A DNA stretch of 64,000 nt from Labrenzia sp. 011 (GCF_003075075.1 NZ_QCYM01000019.1:1-64000), one strand, 5' to 3'; numbered from the stretch's first letter, positions 35,504 through 45,570 are shown. Notes: generated by a model from the sequence alone, not told the origin. Made by a program: numbers and translations.

Positions 35504-37911
35504 GATTGCCTCCCGAAGACCCTCAACAGGCCGGCCGTTGCGAGTCCCAGCAGCGTGACGACCACGAGAAGGGCCCCGCCAAAAACGATGATGTTCACCG
35601 AAACCCAGTTGGTAAGAATAAGGCGCGTGTTTCCAAAAGACAGGGGCTGGGTGACCGTGTATTCCACGGCCCCGCTCTGCTGCGAAAAAATCTCGTCAGA
35701 GTCAGTCTGAAGCGCGCTTACATCGCCGGCCAGTCCGGGCCAGCGATCCACGAGAACGTCAAGGTAACTGGACATGTCCTGTCCGTTCGGAGCGGAAACG
35801 ACGGTCCAGGCGCCGCCCCGGTCCGGAGAGACATTTTGCGCAAACAGCAGGCTGGTCCCGACCGGCGGAGCATAAGCGACGCCCGTTCCCGGGGAGAACG
35901 ACAGATTCTGCTGCGTCAGATCAAAACTGTTCTGAAGGGTTTGCAACAGGCGGTATATTCGCCCGCGCCACCCCTGTTCGGACAGTTTCTTGCGCCAGTT
36001 TTCCAGGGTTTCTTCATTGTCCCGGACCTCGCCCAGTGTCTTCTTTCGAGTAGGCGTGGAGTCCGCCCATGAAGACCTCGCGACATCGGCGAGGCCAACC
36101 TGAGACAGGGCCTGCTGGGGTATGTCGGCAATATTTCCCACAAAAATCGCGTTTGCTTCGGGCATTTCGGACGTCGAGACATCCGCCTCCAGCGCAATGG
36201 GCTTGCCCGCGGCGACTGCCAGACGGGACAGAAGCGTCGCTGCTGCCGAAAATGTGCCCGGGCGCGTGTCTCCAAGCACCAGATGGGTCTCGTCCGGAAG
36301 GGTGTCATACGGAAACCCGAAGCTGGCAAAGGAACTCAGGTCGGGAATGCGTCCGATGCGGGCAAACCGGGGGAACACCAGCTCGCTGGTATCGAACAGC
36401 ACGAAGCGCAGATCCTGGTTTGCCGTTTGGCCCGGTGCGCAAACCTGATCTTCCCGGGTCTCGAAATTTCCTTCTATCGTGATCGTGTTGAGGCCCGGCC
36501 GCGCATGGCGCAGGGGAACCTTTATGGGCAGCCTGTTCATGATCGTGCCGCCGCGCTGGGTGATCGGAACGTTGGCTGCGAGTTCGTCGTTGACATAGAT
36601 ATTTATACTGCTGCCCGGAAGCACGCTGGGTGCGGATGCCGCGTTCAGCATGATCGTCAACTGCCCGTACGCCTTTGCATAGAAATCCGCAGGCAGGCCG
36701 AACGAGAGTTCCGTTCGAAAATGACGGCCGGAGAACTCGCGGCTTCCAAGTCCGAAATCCGAGAGACGGAATGTGGCCGCTTCGGTAATCAACGGCGGAT
36801 CCGGCACGACGGCGTTTTGCGTCCGGAGCAGATCATCGGGTATTTCCGCGGCGATCTGCGTCGCAACGCTGGCAACACTGTCAACCGCCCTGGCAACATC
36901 ATCCCAGGCGCCACCCGAAACGATCAGCGCGGAACCGCCTGCCCCCGGCAGGTTGGCAAATGAAGCGACCGGAGACCCGCCGAGTTGCTGGCGGATGGCG
37001 GGAAACACCGACAGCTGTTCGGCGGTTCCGAAATACACGGTCAGAGCCGCGGCATTGTCAGCAGGCGGCGACGTCATGACGGACATCGACTGGCGCGGCA
37101 TGTCGGCGATCAGGGCGATGTTCTGTACCAGCCGCAACAACAGCTCATGCGAATTCATCTGCTCCAGGGCAGGTGCGACGAAATGGACGAGCGTCTGGCC
37201 TTCGCCATTGTTTCCAATGGCTGCTATGTCGGAAATCTGCCGCAGGCGCGATGCGCCGGCATTGTCGAACTGCAGAAACGTTCCGGCCGGATCGATGTCG
37301 GTCCAGAGATCGAAGGTGGATTCAACGCTGCAATCCGTTCTGTGACGCTGATCGACGGAAATGCTGAACAGGTTTCTGCCCGCATTGAGCAGACCGCCGG
37401 GGATCTCCACCTGAAGCTGCTTGCGCCGGTCCGGCGAGGAAATATGTTCCGAAAGGATCGGGTTTCCGTTGATCGACAGCCGGAGGAGCGATGCTTCAGG
37501 CGCGACGAGAATGGCGTTCCGGTAGGCGATCTGCAACGTCGCATCCGATGCGGCCTGTTCGGAGGTCAGGACAACGGACCAGGAGCGCGCCGCCATTTCA
37601 CCGCGCATCTGCAATTGGGCATCCGGGACAATGAACCGCCGGAATGCCGACGGCGCCGCAACGACGCGAGGTTCGGCCTTCGGCGGGACGGCTGCATCCG
37701 CATCTTCTGCGGGACGCTTGTCCGCTCCGCCCGGTTCCGTGAGATAGGGAATATCCGCCGGCGGCGGCTGGTCGCGCTCCCGCGGCTGCTCAATGTCGGA
37801 ACGTTCAGGCTCCATGCTGAAGGGAACCGGTTGAGCGTATCCGGTTGCCTGGGTGCAAAGGAAGGCCAGCAGGAACGTGCCTGCAAAAGGACGAAGGGAG
37901 AGCCGGGTCAC
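35500..37911 (-). CDS. bcsB: Cellulose synthase periplasmic subunit BcsB
   Basis: About 803 aa. A signal peptide (FAGTFLLAFLCTQATGYA) and a proline-rich linker lead into two carbohydrate-binding/flavodoxin-like pairs, and a C-terminal transmembrane anchor (NIIVFGGALLVVVTLLGLAT) contacts BcsA. It guides the cellulose chain across the periplasm and is needed for synthase activity. The GTG start at 37911 overlaps the bcsA stop by 4 bp (GTGA); the frame remains open 57 codons further into bcsA but without a signal peptide. Confidence 0.92.
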   Translation of the reverse strand: MTRLSLRPFAGTFLLAFLCTQATGYAQPVPFSMEPERSDIEQPRERDQPPPADIPYLTEPGGADKRPAEDADAAVPPKAEPRVVAAPSAFRRFIVPDAQLQMRGEMAARSWSVVLTSEQAASDATLQIAYRNAILVAPEASLLRLSINGNPILSEHISSPDRRKQLQVEIPGGLLNAGRNLFSISVDQRHRTDCSVESTFDLWTDIDPAGTFLQFDNAGASRLRQISDIAAIGNNGEGQTLVHFVAPALEQMNSHELLLRLVQNIALIADMPRQSMSVMTSPPADNAAALTVYFGTAEQLSVFPAIRQQLGGSPVASFANLPGAGGSALIVSGGAWDDVARAVDSVASVATQIAAEIPDDLLRTQNAVVPDPPLITEAATFRLSDFGLGSREFSGRHFRTELSFGLPADFYAKAYGQLTIMLNAASAPSVLPGSSINIYVNDELAANVPITQRGGTIMNRLPIKVPLRHARPGLNTITIEGNFETREDQVCAPGQTANQDLRFVLFDTSELVFPRFARIGRIPDLSSFASFGFPYDTLPDETHLVLGDTRPGTFSAAATLLSRLAVAAGKPIALEADVSTSEMPEANAIFVGNIADIPQQALSQVGLADVARSSWADSTPTRKKTLGEVRDNEETLENWRKKLSEQGWRGRIYRLLQTLQNSFDLTQQNLSFSPGTGVAYAPPVGTSLLFAQNVSPDRGGAWTVVSAPNGQDMSSYLDVLVDRWPGLAGDVSALQTDSDEIFSQQSGAVEYTVTQPLSFGNTRLILTNWVSVNIIVFGGALLVVVTLLGLATAGLLRVFGRQS

Positions 37912-40106
37912 ACGCTTTCCTCCGGCGGTACGATGGCAGGGACCGGTGTCTTCGGCTTGCCGGCACGCGACATGAAGTAGGATATGCCGCGGGCGGTCTG
38001 GCGCAGGGCGATCCGGAGGAAACCCATGGTTCCCCCGACAACTCCCGGATTGGTGCGGCGGCGCTTCTGAAAGTCGCTCCATTTGGCCGAGTTCGCAAAG
38101 ACCAGATCCGCGATGATCCGGTTATGCTGCGTGTTCTTCACCACATACTCGCAGCCGAATATCACTCCATCGGCAGTATTCTCCGTATGCCTGATCTTAA
38201 CCGGCAGAATGTTTTCGGGAAGGTCGGCAAGGGGAACGATCCGGATTTCGACTTCATCGTCTTCCGAAATCGTCCGTGCGATTTTGCCAAGGACTTCGAT
38301 ACCCGCACCGCGGACGGAAACATCGCTGATGGTCGCCGGGAGCCATTCGCCGCCAACTTTCACCTCACACTTCCTGCTCACCTTCACGCGCTGGGTGGAC
38401 TGCCGCTCGCCCCGCTCGGAAACGACGCCGAGCGCACATCCGGCCAGAATGACGTTGAGCAGGTTCCAGGCTCCCACGACAACCGTGATGTCCGCTTTGT
38501 ACGGCTCCGTGAACAGACGCACCAGGGAGACGGCAACCCCGACCAGCAGAATGACGAAGATGATGAAAAACGGCAGGCTCAGTTCGGAGAGCCTGCTTTC
38601 GGAAATGGATTCGTCCTTCGCCGTCACCTTGAACGTCGGCTTGCTCGGATTGAGGATCACGGAAACCACTGCCGGCAGAAGGTGAACGGTCTGAATATAT
38701 TCGTAAAGTTCGGAAATCAGCGGCCACCGGAAACGCCCGTACAGGTAATTCTGAAGAAGCATGTTCACGACCATGTACACAGACGTATAGACAAAGAAAT
38801 CCCGCCCGGAGGCATCGAATATCTGCAAGTCGAAGAACAGATAACACAGCGGAGCAACCAGAAAGATCATCCGCGCAAAAGGAAACAGCCAGAACAGCGA
38901 GGACGAAAGGTAGCAGAGCATTTGGGGGAAGCTCAGCCCGAATTTCAGGAGAGGAAAGTGAAACCGCAGGATCTGCATCATGCCCTGAGCCCAACGGCTT
39001 CGCTGTCCGATGAAGCTTGAAAAGGTGGCCGGCTGCAATCCGGCAATCAGCGGCCGGTCGATATAGATGCTGTTCCAGCCACGGGCATGCAGGTTAACGG
39101 CTGTTTCGCAGTCTTCGGTGATGGTCACGCCGCTGAAGCCGTTGGTCTCCTCCAGCGCCTTTCTGCGCAGCAACGCTGCCGAGCCGCAAAAGAACGATGC
39201 GTTCCATTTGTCCAGTCCCCTCTGAATGATGCCGTAGAACATTTCGTTCTCCGACGGCATCTTCTTGAATGTCTGGAGATTTCTTTCCAGCGGATCCGGA
39301 TTCAGGAAGAAATGTGGCGTTTGAACCAGGAACAGCTTCGGGTCGTCGTTGAAGTAGCCGACTGTTTCCAGGAGAAAATCTCGCGAGGGGGCGTGATCGG
39401 CATCAAACACCACCACCACCTCCGCGGACGAATGAGCCAGGGCATTGTTCAGGTTGCCTGCCTTGGCGTGCTCGTTCTTGTCGCGGGTCAGATAGTGAGC
39501 GCCAAGGTTCTCGCACAGCAATTTCAGGGATTCATGCCTTTGCTGCGCCGCATGCGCGGCCTTCATGTCACTGGACGATCTCTTTTCCAGCGTACCGCCG
39601 TCATCCAGCAGCCAGACCTCCACCTTCTCCGGCGGGTATTCGATACCTTTTGCCGCCGAGATCGTACTTGCAAGCAGCTCTTCATCTTCATTGTATGTGG
39701 GGATGAATATGTCCACCGTGGGGAACTCTTCATCCTCCTTCAGCCGGCGCTGCGGACGGGAGTCCAGCGGCATGGCCACGATGAACATGCTCAGCCCGAG
39801 CATCATGATGCTGTAGAGCTCGGCCACATAAACCAGAATACCGGGAATGAAATCCTGAAGTTCCGTGACCGGCGGCAAGGTGCTGGTCGTACGCCAGTAA
39901 AGATAGCGCAGGATGATCGCGGAGCCGAATGCAAGCACGACGATGCGCAGGCTTCCCTTCGGGGCCAGAAGCTTGAGGACAACCAGCGAAACAAGTATGA
40001 TCACGTCAATCGACAGCTGAGCCTGGGAGCTTATTGGCAGCGTTACCAATAAAACGTAGAAAAACGCCAGGATCGCCCAGATTGTTACCTTGAAAAAATT
40101 GATCAT
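37908..40106 (-). CDS. bcsA: Cellulose synthase catalytic subunit (UDP-forming) BcsA
   Basis: A 732-aa inner-membrane GT2 glycosyltransferase polymerising UDP-glucose into beta-1,4-glucan. N-terminal membrane helices precede the GT domain with LLDDGGT, VVFDADHAP, TITEDCET and QRSRWAQGMMQ, the D-DxD-TED-QxxRW set. Further helices follow, then a C-terminal PilZ domain (~residues 575-670) with ISDVSVRGAG (DxSxxG). The usual RxxxR c-di-GMP motif is not perfect here: RQSTQRVKVSR gives arginines spaced by five. It lies 57 bp downstream of bcsN and is coupled to bcsB. Confidence 0.96.
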   Translation of the reverse strand: MINFFKVTIWAILAFFYVLLVTLPISSQAQLSIDVIILVSLVVLKLLAPKGSLRIVVLAFGSAIILRYLYWRTTSTLPPVTELQDFIPGILVYVAELYSIMMLGLSMFIVAMPLDSRPQRRLKEDEEFPTVDIFIPTYNEDEELLASTISAAKGIEYPPEKVEVWLLDDGGTLEKRSSSDMKAAHAAQQRHESLKLLCENLGAHYLTRDKNEHAKAGNLNNALAHSSAEVVVVFDADHAPSRDFLLETVGYFNDDPKLFLVQTPHFFLNPDPLERNLQTFKKMPSENEMFYGIIQRGLDKWNASFFCGSAALLRRKALEETNGFSGVTITEDCETAVNLHARGWNSIYIDRPLIAGLQPATFSSFIGQRSRWAQGMMQILRFHFPLLKFGLSFPQMLCYLSSSLFWLFPFARMIFLVAPLCYLFFDLQIFDASGRDFFVYTSVYMVVNMLLQNYLYGRFRWPLISELYEYIQTVHLLPAVVSVILNPSKPTFKVTAKDESISESRLSELSLPFFIIFVILLVGVAVSLVRLFTEPYKADITVVVGAWNLLNVILAGCALGVVSERGERQSTQRVKVSRKCEVKVGGEWLPATISDVSVRGAGIEVLGKIARTISEDDEVEIRIVPLADLPENILPVKIRHTENTADGVIFGCEYVVKNTQHNRIIADLVFANSAKWSDFQKRRRTNPGVVGGTMGFLRIALRQTARGISYFMSRAGKPKTPVPAIVPPEESV

Positions 40107-40162
40107 CTTAGTTCACAAGAGCTCTCGCTGTTCCGGGTATCCCCTCCACGCCTGCAATTTCC

Positions 40163-41104
40163 CTACTGTTGTTGCAGCACCGGGGATGCCTTTTCGTCCG
40201 TCTGGTCTGCGGCAGCTTTGCCGGACTCCATGATGTCACTTGGCGGTGGCGGCACCACGACGCCAAAGGTGGATTTTATGTTGTCTTCGTCTGCCGCCTC
40301 AACGGCGGGAACCGGAGGCACGCTTTCGACAACGGCCGGTTTCGGAGCTGCCGGCCGGGCCGGCCTGGGCTGCGACTTGCGTGGAGCGACCATGGCCGGA
40401 ACGACGCCGATGAAGCCTTCCGACGAGCGCGGGGAAATCGGGTCACCCGGACGCCCCCAACCTGCGGGAGGCTGTGCCGGCGCCCCGTAAGGATCCCACA
40501 TCGGATCCAGGACAGCCACGTTGATGCTGATGCCGTACATTTTTTCAAGCAGCTCCTGCTCGCTCATCTTCGGGTCGCAAAGGCGCAACCGGATCTGAAT
40601 GGCGCCGCGGGTGCTGAAGATTGTTTTTCGCGATTGTGGCTTTCCGATGCGCTGCCAGGCGTAAATACAGATATCGCCTGCAGATGACCGCCCGGCCGCA
40701 TAGGAAAAGGGACCGTAATGGTTCTGCAGGAAGTAGGGCGAGCGCTTGACATTCACCCCCGGCAGGAATTTGGCGATTTCACGGGAGACCTCTTCCTGGC
40801 TTGGGCTTGCCTCGGACAAGCTGCCCCCGTTGGCAATCGCATTCGAGGTGACCCCGATAAGCTGAACGCGCAACAGGTTTTGTCCCGGTGTCTTGCCCTG
40901 TGTTGCCAGGGCAATGTCCTGCTGTTTGCCGTTGGTGAACGCCGTTTCGATGATTCCGACAATTGCAGGACCGCCCGGCGGAGGCGTTGCGAAAGCCTCG
41001 CTGATCGGGACGGTATTTGCGCTCGATAGCGACTCAACCTTGGGCGATTTGGCGCATGCAGCCAGGGAAATCGCCAATACCGAGGCGAGCAGAAGTCGGC
41101 GCAT
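40163..41104 (-). CDS. bcsN: Cellulose biosynthesis lipoprotein BcsN
   Basis: About 313 aa. A lipoprotein signal with lipobox LAAC (LASVLAISLAAC) is followed by a conserved body (YGPFSYAAGRSSAGDICIYAWQRIG) and a proline-rich, probably disordered tail. This matches BcsN (PF17038), found upstream of bcsA in Agrobacterium-type cellulose operons; its molecular role is unclear. The start at 41104 puts the signal first. ATG 41176 and a longer frame exist upstream but would bury the lipobox. Confidence 0.85.
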   Translation of the reverse strand: MRRLLLASVLAISLAACAKSPKVESLSSANTVPISEAFATPPPGGPAIVGIIETAFTNGKQQDIALATQGKTPGQNLLRVQLIGVTSNAIANGGSLSEASPSQEEVSREIAKFLPGVNVKRSPYFLQNHYGPFSYAAGRSSAGDICIYAWQRIGKPQSRKTIFSTRGAIQIRLRLCDPKMSEQELLEKMYGISINVAVLDPMWDPYGAPAQPPAGWGRPGDPISPRSSEGFIGVVPAMVAPRKSQPRPARPAAPKPAVVESVPPVPAVEAADEDNIKSTFGVVVPPPPSDIMESGKAAADQTDEKASPVLQQQ

Positions 41105-41671
41105 TCCGGCCCGTCTCACCGGGAGAGATGGCCTCCGGAGTGATCGGAAATCGATATGGTGAGAGGTCTCTAACATGCACCGCCGACAAATCTTTTTTTG
41201 ATTTCTTAACTTCTTACGCAAGGTCAAAATGCGGTGGTATGGTAAACAATGGCTTAATTTTGCTTTGCTTTTTGCAGCGCAGCACGCGCCTGCTCTCCCC
41301 CTGCCCCGCATATCGGACGCTGCGCGACCGACGTCTTCCGCCCAAGGGAAAACCTCTGCGGCACCCGTGGGAAGCCGGATTGCGCCCCTCCCGGCGGGGT
41401 CGCACCGCCTGGCGTGGGGGGAGTTCCTTGAGAGTTGAAATGGGCAATGGCAGGAAAGGACAGCCGGGACCCTGCGGAATGTTTTCCACAGGCTTTCCGG
41501 GCGTCACTGCGTTTTTGGCAGGCAATTTTCCTTGGCCGCGCCTGTATCAGCGGCCAGACGGCAACAACTGGGTATCGTAGCGGGCGCCCCAACGCACCGG
41601 AGCGGCTTTTTCAAATATGTCGGCACGCCCTCGCCGGCAGTCCGGCAGGGCGCGCCCGGAATTTCAACGGT
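41105..41671. other. Leader/promoter region of the cellulose operon
   Basis: About 570 bp between ilvE and bcsN, both on the minus strand. The part nearest bcsN (41190-41280) is markedly AT-rich (for example TTTTTTTGATTTCTTAAC), consistent with a promoter and a long leader. TTGACC on the minus strand near 41220 might be a -35 box, but I cannot place a convincing -10. No gene is seen. Confidence 0.45.
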
Positions 41672-41696
41672 CTGTCGCGCGCTCAGCCCGCGACAG
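41672..41696 (-). terminator. Hairpin at the ilvE stop codon
   Basis: CTGTCGCG and CGCGACAG are perfect 8-bp arms around a 9-nt loop that includes the end of ilvE. It has no T-run. Possibly an mRNA 3' stabiliser. Confidence 0.4.
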
Positions 41697-42585
41697 CATG
41701 CAGCGCCGGCGTTTGCGGTCGCACGGCGGCATCGTAGTCTTCCATCAGGGTCTTGATGATCTCGCCGACTTCGTAGCGATTTCCGGCGATCTCGGAGACC
41801 GGCGTGACTTCCGCCGCCGTTCCGGTGACGAAGCACTGCTCGAATTCCGGCAGTTCCTCCGGCAGGATAACCCGTTCAACCACTTCGATGCCCCGGTCCC
41901 TGGCAAGCTCCATGACCGTCTGGCGGGTAATCCCGTTCAGGAAGCAATCCGGAGTCGGCGTATGGATCCTGCCATCCTTGATGAAGAATACATTGGCGCC
42001 GGTCGCTTCCGCGACCCGTCCACGCCAGTCCAGCATCAGCGCATCCGTATAGCCCTTCGACTCGGCCGCATGCTTGGAGATCGTGCAGATCATGTAAAGA
42101 CCGGCAGCCTTGGCCTTGTAGGGAGCCGTTTGCGGATCCGGGCGGCGATAGTCCGCCAGATCCAGCCGGATCCCCTTGAGCCGTTCTTCCGGCGCGAAAT
42201 AGCTCGGCCATTCCCAGGCGGCAATGGCCAGGTGAATGGTGTTCTTCTGCGCCGAGATGCCCATCATCTCGCTGCCGCGCCAGGCGACGGGGCGAATATA
42301 GGCGTCCGTCAGGTTCATTCGCGCCAGGGTCTCTTCCTTGGCCGCGTTGATCTGCTCCGCCGTCCAGGGGATCTCGAAACCAAGCATGCGACCGGACTCC
42401 AGCAGCCGCGCGGTATGGTCTTCGGACTTGAAGATCCGTCCCCCATAGGCCCGTTCACCCTCGAACACGCTGCTTCCGTAATGCAGTCCGTGACTGAGAA
42501 CATGCAGCTTCGCGTCTGCCCACGGCACGAATGTGCCGTCGTACCAGATCTCTCCACTGAGCTGATCAAAAGGCGTTCCAGCCAT
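41683..42585 (-). CDS. ilvE: Branched-chain amino acid aminotransferase
   Basis: A 300-aa class IV PLP aminotransferase interconverting leucine, isoleucine or valine with their 2-oxo acids. Diagnostic stretches are LHYGSSVFEGERAY, IRPVAWRG, the PLP-lysine region YKAKAAGLYMIC, EATGANVFFIKDG and the PLP-phosphate loop GTAAEVTPV. Length equals the family norm. It is divergent from the MarR regulator, an arrangement common in Hyphomicrobiales. Confidence 0.94.
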   Translation of the reverse strand: MAGTPFDQLSGEIWYDGTFVPWADAKLHVLSHGLHYGSSVFEGERAYGGRIFKSEDHTARLLESGRMLGFEIPWTAEQINAAKEETLARMNLTDAYIRPVAWRGSEMMGISAQKNTIHLAIAAWEWPSYFAPEERLKGIRLDLADYRRPDPQTAPYKAKAAGLYMICTISKHAAESKGYTDALMLDWRGRVAEATGANVFFIKDGRIHTPTPDCFLNGITRQTVMELARDRGIEVVERVILPEELPEFEQCFVTGTAAEVTPVSEIAGNRYEVGEIIKTLMEDYDAAVRPQTPALHAVAG

Positions 42586-42828
42586 CTTTCATCTCCCGCC
42601 CGCTCTGAGAGCGATTATTGTTTTCCGTTGCGAAGGCAAATGGCGCCAAAGACCTGCACCCGCTTTACCGCCGTATCTTTTGCACAGCACGCCAACTATC
42701 GGTATCCTGATATCCGCGACGTTCGTGATCGGATTCGTTTATCATCTGATGCCTAAAAAAGCATCCAGAAGACCGATCATTTCGTTCACGGACGGTAACA
42801 AGTAACAATCGATCAGAATTAAGTCAAT

Positions 42829-43386
42829 ATGGCTGACGTAAATTTCAAAAACACCCTTCCTTCCCATTTGCGGGAAACCGATCGCTCGCTGCCGGACACT
42901 CTGGAGAGCGACGGTAACGCCTTGCCCTACGACCTGATTGAGCTGCTGTTTTTCGCCTATCGCGATTTCACGGGCGATCCGGACGAGGTGCTGGCCAAAT
43001 ATGAGTTCGGCCGGGCCCATCACCGGGTTCTGCATTTCGTGGAACGCAACCCCGGCATCATGGTGACCGATCTGCTCGGCATCCTGCGGATCACCAAGCA
43101 AAGTCTCGGGCGGGTTCTGAAGCAGCTCGTGGATGCCGGGATCATCGAGCAGCGGGAGGGCAATCACGACCGCCGCCAGCGCCTTCTCTACACCACGGAA
43201 AGAGGCCATGCCCTTGCCGTCGATCTCACCCGTTTGCAGCACAAACGCCTTGAACGCGCCCTAATTGGTCTGCCTGATGGCAGCGAGGAAACCGTCCGCA
43301 GATTTCTTCTGCAGATGATCGACCCCGAAGCCCGGGCGGACATTCTCAAACTTGTCCGCAGCTCCTTCAATCTGGAAGACAGATGA
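42829..43386 (+). CDS. MarR family transcriptional regulator (PetP-like)
   Basis: A 185-aa winged-helix regulator. The recognition region is VTDLLGILRITKQSLGRVLKQLV, with the wing DRRQRLLYTTERG (Asp-Arg pair of MarR proteins). The pairing with an OmpR-type response regulator directly downstream recalls petP-petR of Rhodobacter. Targets are unknown; divergent ilvE is a candidate. The ~240-bp intergenic region is AT-rich near the start, with direct repeats GTAACAAGTAACAA. Confidence 0.9.
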   Translation: MADVNFKNTLPSHLRETDRSLPDTLESDGNALPYDLIELLFFAYRDFTGDPDEVLAKYEFGRAHHRVLHFVERNPGIMVTDLLGILRITKQSLGRVLKQLVDAGIIEQREGNHDRRQRLLYTTERGHALAVDLTRLQHKRLERALIGLPDGSEETVRRFLLQMIDPEARADILKLVRSSFNLEDR

Positions 43387-43450
43387 AGGGCCCGTCCTTG
43401 AAAAGGGCAAAGCTGATCCTGATACCACCCATGGGGACGAGACGACCGAG

Positions 43451-44149
43451 ATGAACGCTCAGGTGCCTGACGACAACGCCAACCACATTCTCCTGGTAGA
43501 CGACGACAAACGGATCAGGGATCTGCTTTCCAGGCTGCTCAAGGAAAACGGGTTCCGCGTGTCCGTCGCGGCCAATTCCGCCGAAGCACGCAAATGTCTG
43601 TCCGGACTGGAGTTCGACCTGATCATCCTGGACGTGATGATGCCCGGCGAAAGCGGCCTGGAACTTGCCGCCGCGTTGCGCAAGGACTCCGAAGTCCCGA
43701 TCCTGATGCTGACCGCCAGATCCGAGGCCACCGACAGGATCGCCGGTCTGGAGGCCGGTGTGGACGATTATCTCGCCAAACCCTTCGAACCCCGGGAACT
43801 GATGCTGCGCATCACGGCGATCCTGCGGCGCGGCAACCAGCAGCCGGTTGCCGCCAGGCAGGAAATCCGCTTCGGTCCGTTTTCCTACAATGCCGGACGG
43901 GGCGAACTGAAAAACGGCGACCAACCGGTACGCCTGACGGACCGGGAAAAGCAGATCCTGTCCATATTCGCCGAACGGCCCGGCGCAACCGTCCCCCGCC
44001 ACAAGATCGTCGGCGACGACAGCGGTCTCGGCGAACGCACCGTGGATGTGCAGATCAACCGTCTGCGGCGCAAGATCGAAACGGACCCGGGCAATCCGGT
44101 CTATCTGCAGACAGTCCGGGGCATCGGCTACCGGCTGGCCTGCGACTGA
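43451..44149 (+). CDS. OmpR-type response regulator (PetR-like)
   Basis: A 232-aa two-domain regulator. Receiver: DDDKRIRD acidic pocket, phospho-acceptor Asp in LIILDVMMPG (~residue 61), Thr/Lys in LTARSEA and AKPFEP. The C-terminal winged helix shows LTDREKQIL and GERTVDVQINRLRRKI with VRGIGYRLA. The partner kinase starts 6 bp downstream, and the MarR gene lies 64 bp upstream, so the three are probably one transcription unit. The start 43451 is preferred to an upstream ATG at 43352 inside the MarR gene. Confidence 0.93.
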   Translation: MNAQVPDDNANHILLVDDDKRIRDLLSRLLKENGFRVSVAANSAEARKCLSGLEFDLIILDVMMPGESGLELAAALRKDSEVPILMLTARSEATDRIAGLEAGVDDYLAKPFEPRELMLRITAILRRGNQQPVAARQEIRFGPFSYNAGRGELKNGDQPVRLTDREKQILSIFAERPGATVPRHKIVGDDSGLGERTVDVQINRLRRKIETDPGNPVYLQTVRGIGYRLACD

Positions 44150-44154
44150 ACCCA

Positions 44155-45570
44155 ATGGCGAAAAAAGATTCCTTCCTCCGGCGCTTTCACCTGGATGACC
44201 ACCTGAAATTCCTTGCCGTTCCGCTCACGCCCTTTGTCCGCGGTTACCGGATTTTCTCCCGGTTCATGTACCGCATCATGCCCAAGGGTCTGTTCACCCG
44301 GACCTTTCTGATCATCCTTGCACCCATCGTCATCCTCCAGTCGGTCCTGGTCTTCGTCTTCATGGAGCGCCATTATCAGCTGGTCTCGCGCCGGATGTCC
44401 GAAGCGGTGGTCCGGGACATCGCCGCCGTGGTCTTCGTGCTGGAGAATTATCCGCAGGACGCGGACAATCACAAGATCGAGGAGCTCGCCTCGCGCGCCC
44501 TGGGCATGTCGATGTCCGTCATGCCGCTGGAGCCGCTGCCCCCTCCCACGCCGAAACCGTTTTTCGATGTCATCGACCAGCAATTGAGCCTTGCGATCAG
44601 CCAGAAGATCGGCAAGCCCTTCTGGATCGACACGGTCGGCCGCTCCCGCTTTGTCGAAATCCGCATTCAGCTTGCCGATTCCATCCTGAGGATCTTTACC
44701 CGGCGCAGCCAGACCTATGCCTCCAACTCGCATATCTTCCTGGTGTGGATGTTTTCCACCTCACTTGTTCTGGTGCTCGTCGCCCTGCTGTTTCTGCGCA
44801 ACCAGATTCGCCCGATCATCCGGCTGGCGAATGCCGCGGAAGCCTTCGGCCGAGGCCGGCCGGCGGCGAATTTCCGGGCCAGCGGCGCCCGCGAGGTCCG
44901 CCGTGCCAGCCTGGCCTTCATCGACATGCGCCGGCGCATCGAACGGCAGATCGAACAGCGCACCACCATGCTGGCCGGCGTCAGTCACGATCTTCGAACA
45001 ATTCTGACGCGCCTGCGACTGCAGCTCGCCTTTCTGGATGAAACCCCGGAAAGCGATGCCATGCGCAAGGATGTCGACGAGATGAGCCACATGCTGGAGG
45101 ACTATCTCGCCTTCGCCAGCGGCGACGGCGACGAGGAGGTCCAGACGACCGACATCGCGCTTATTCTGGAGGAACTGGAAGAGGAAGCCGAGATCTCGGG
45201 CCATTCCGTCACGACCCGCATCGACGGACCGCTGGACGCCGAGGTGAGACGCATTTCGATGAAACGCTGCCTCTCCAACCTTGTCACCAACGCCTGCAAA
45301 TACGGCAGCCGGGTGGAAATCTCGGCGGGGATCGAGAGCAACTGGCTTGTGGTCACCATCGACGATGACGGCCCCGGCATTCCCGAAGATCAGCGCGATC
45401 TGGCCTTCCGGGCGTTCCACCGGCTGGATCTGGCCCGCAACCAGGACCAGAGCGGCAGCGGCCTCGGCCTCGCCATCGCCCGCGACATTGCCCGCGGCCA
45501 CGGCGGAGAACTCTTCCTTGAGGACAGCCCTCTTGGCGGCCTGAGAACAAGACTGAGGGTTCCGGCGTAG
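44155..45570 (+). CDS. Two-component sensor histidine kinase (EnvZ-like)
   Basis: About 471 aa. Two transmembrane helices (~48-70 and ~192-214) flank a periplasmic sensor region. A HAMP segment follows (RLANAAEAFGRG), then the H-box GVSHDLRTILTRLRL (Ile where classical kinases have Pro), N-box LVTNACKYGSR, and G-boxes DDDGPGIP and GSGLGLAIARDI. It should phosphorylate the adjacent OmpR-type regulator. Signal unknown; the EnvZ-like layout suggests envelope or osmotic cues. Confidence 0.93.
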   Translation: MAKKDSFLRRFHLDDHLKFLAVPLTPFVRGYRIFSRFMYRIMPKGLFTRTFLIILAPIVILQSVLVFVFMERHYQLVSRRMSEAVVRDIAAVVFVLENYPQDADNHKIEELASRALGMSMSVMPLEPLPPPTPKPFFDVIDQQLSLAISQKIGKPFWIDTVGRSRFVEIRIQLADSILRIFTRRSQTYASNSHIFLVWMFSTSLVLVLVALLFLRNQIRPIIRLANAAEAFGRGRPAANFRASGAREVRRASLAFIDMRRRIERQIEQRTTMLAGVSHDLRTILTRLRLQLAFLDETPESDAMRKDVDEMSHMLEDYLAFASGDGDEEVQTTDIALILEELEEEAEISGHSVTTRIDGPLDAEVRRISMKRCLSNLVTNACKYGSRVEISAGIESNWLVVTIDDDGPGIPEDQRDLAFRAFHRLDLARNQDQSGSGLGLAIARDIARGHGGELFLEDSPLGGLRTRLRVPA

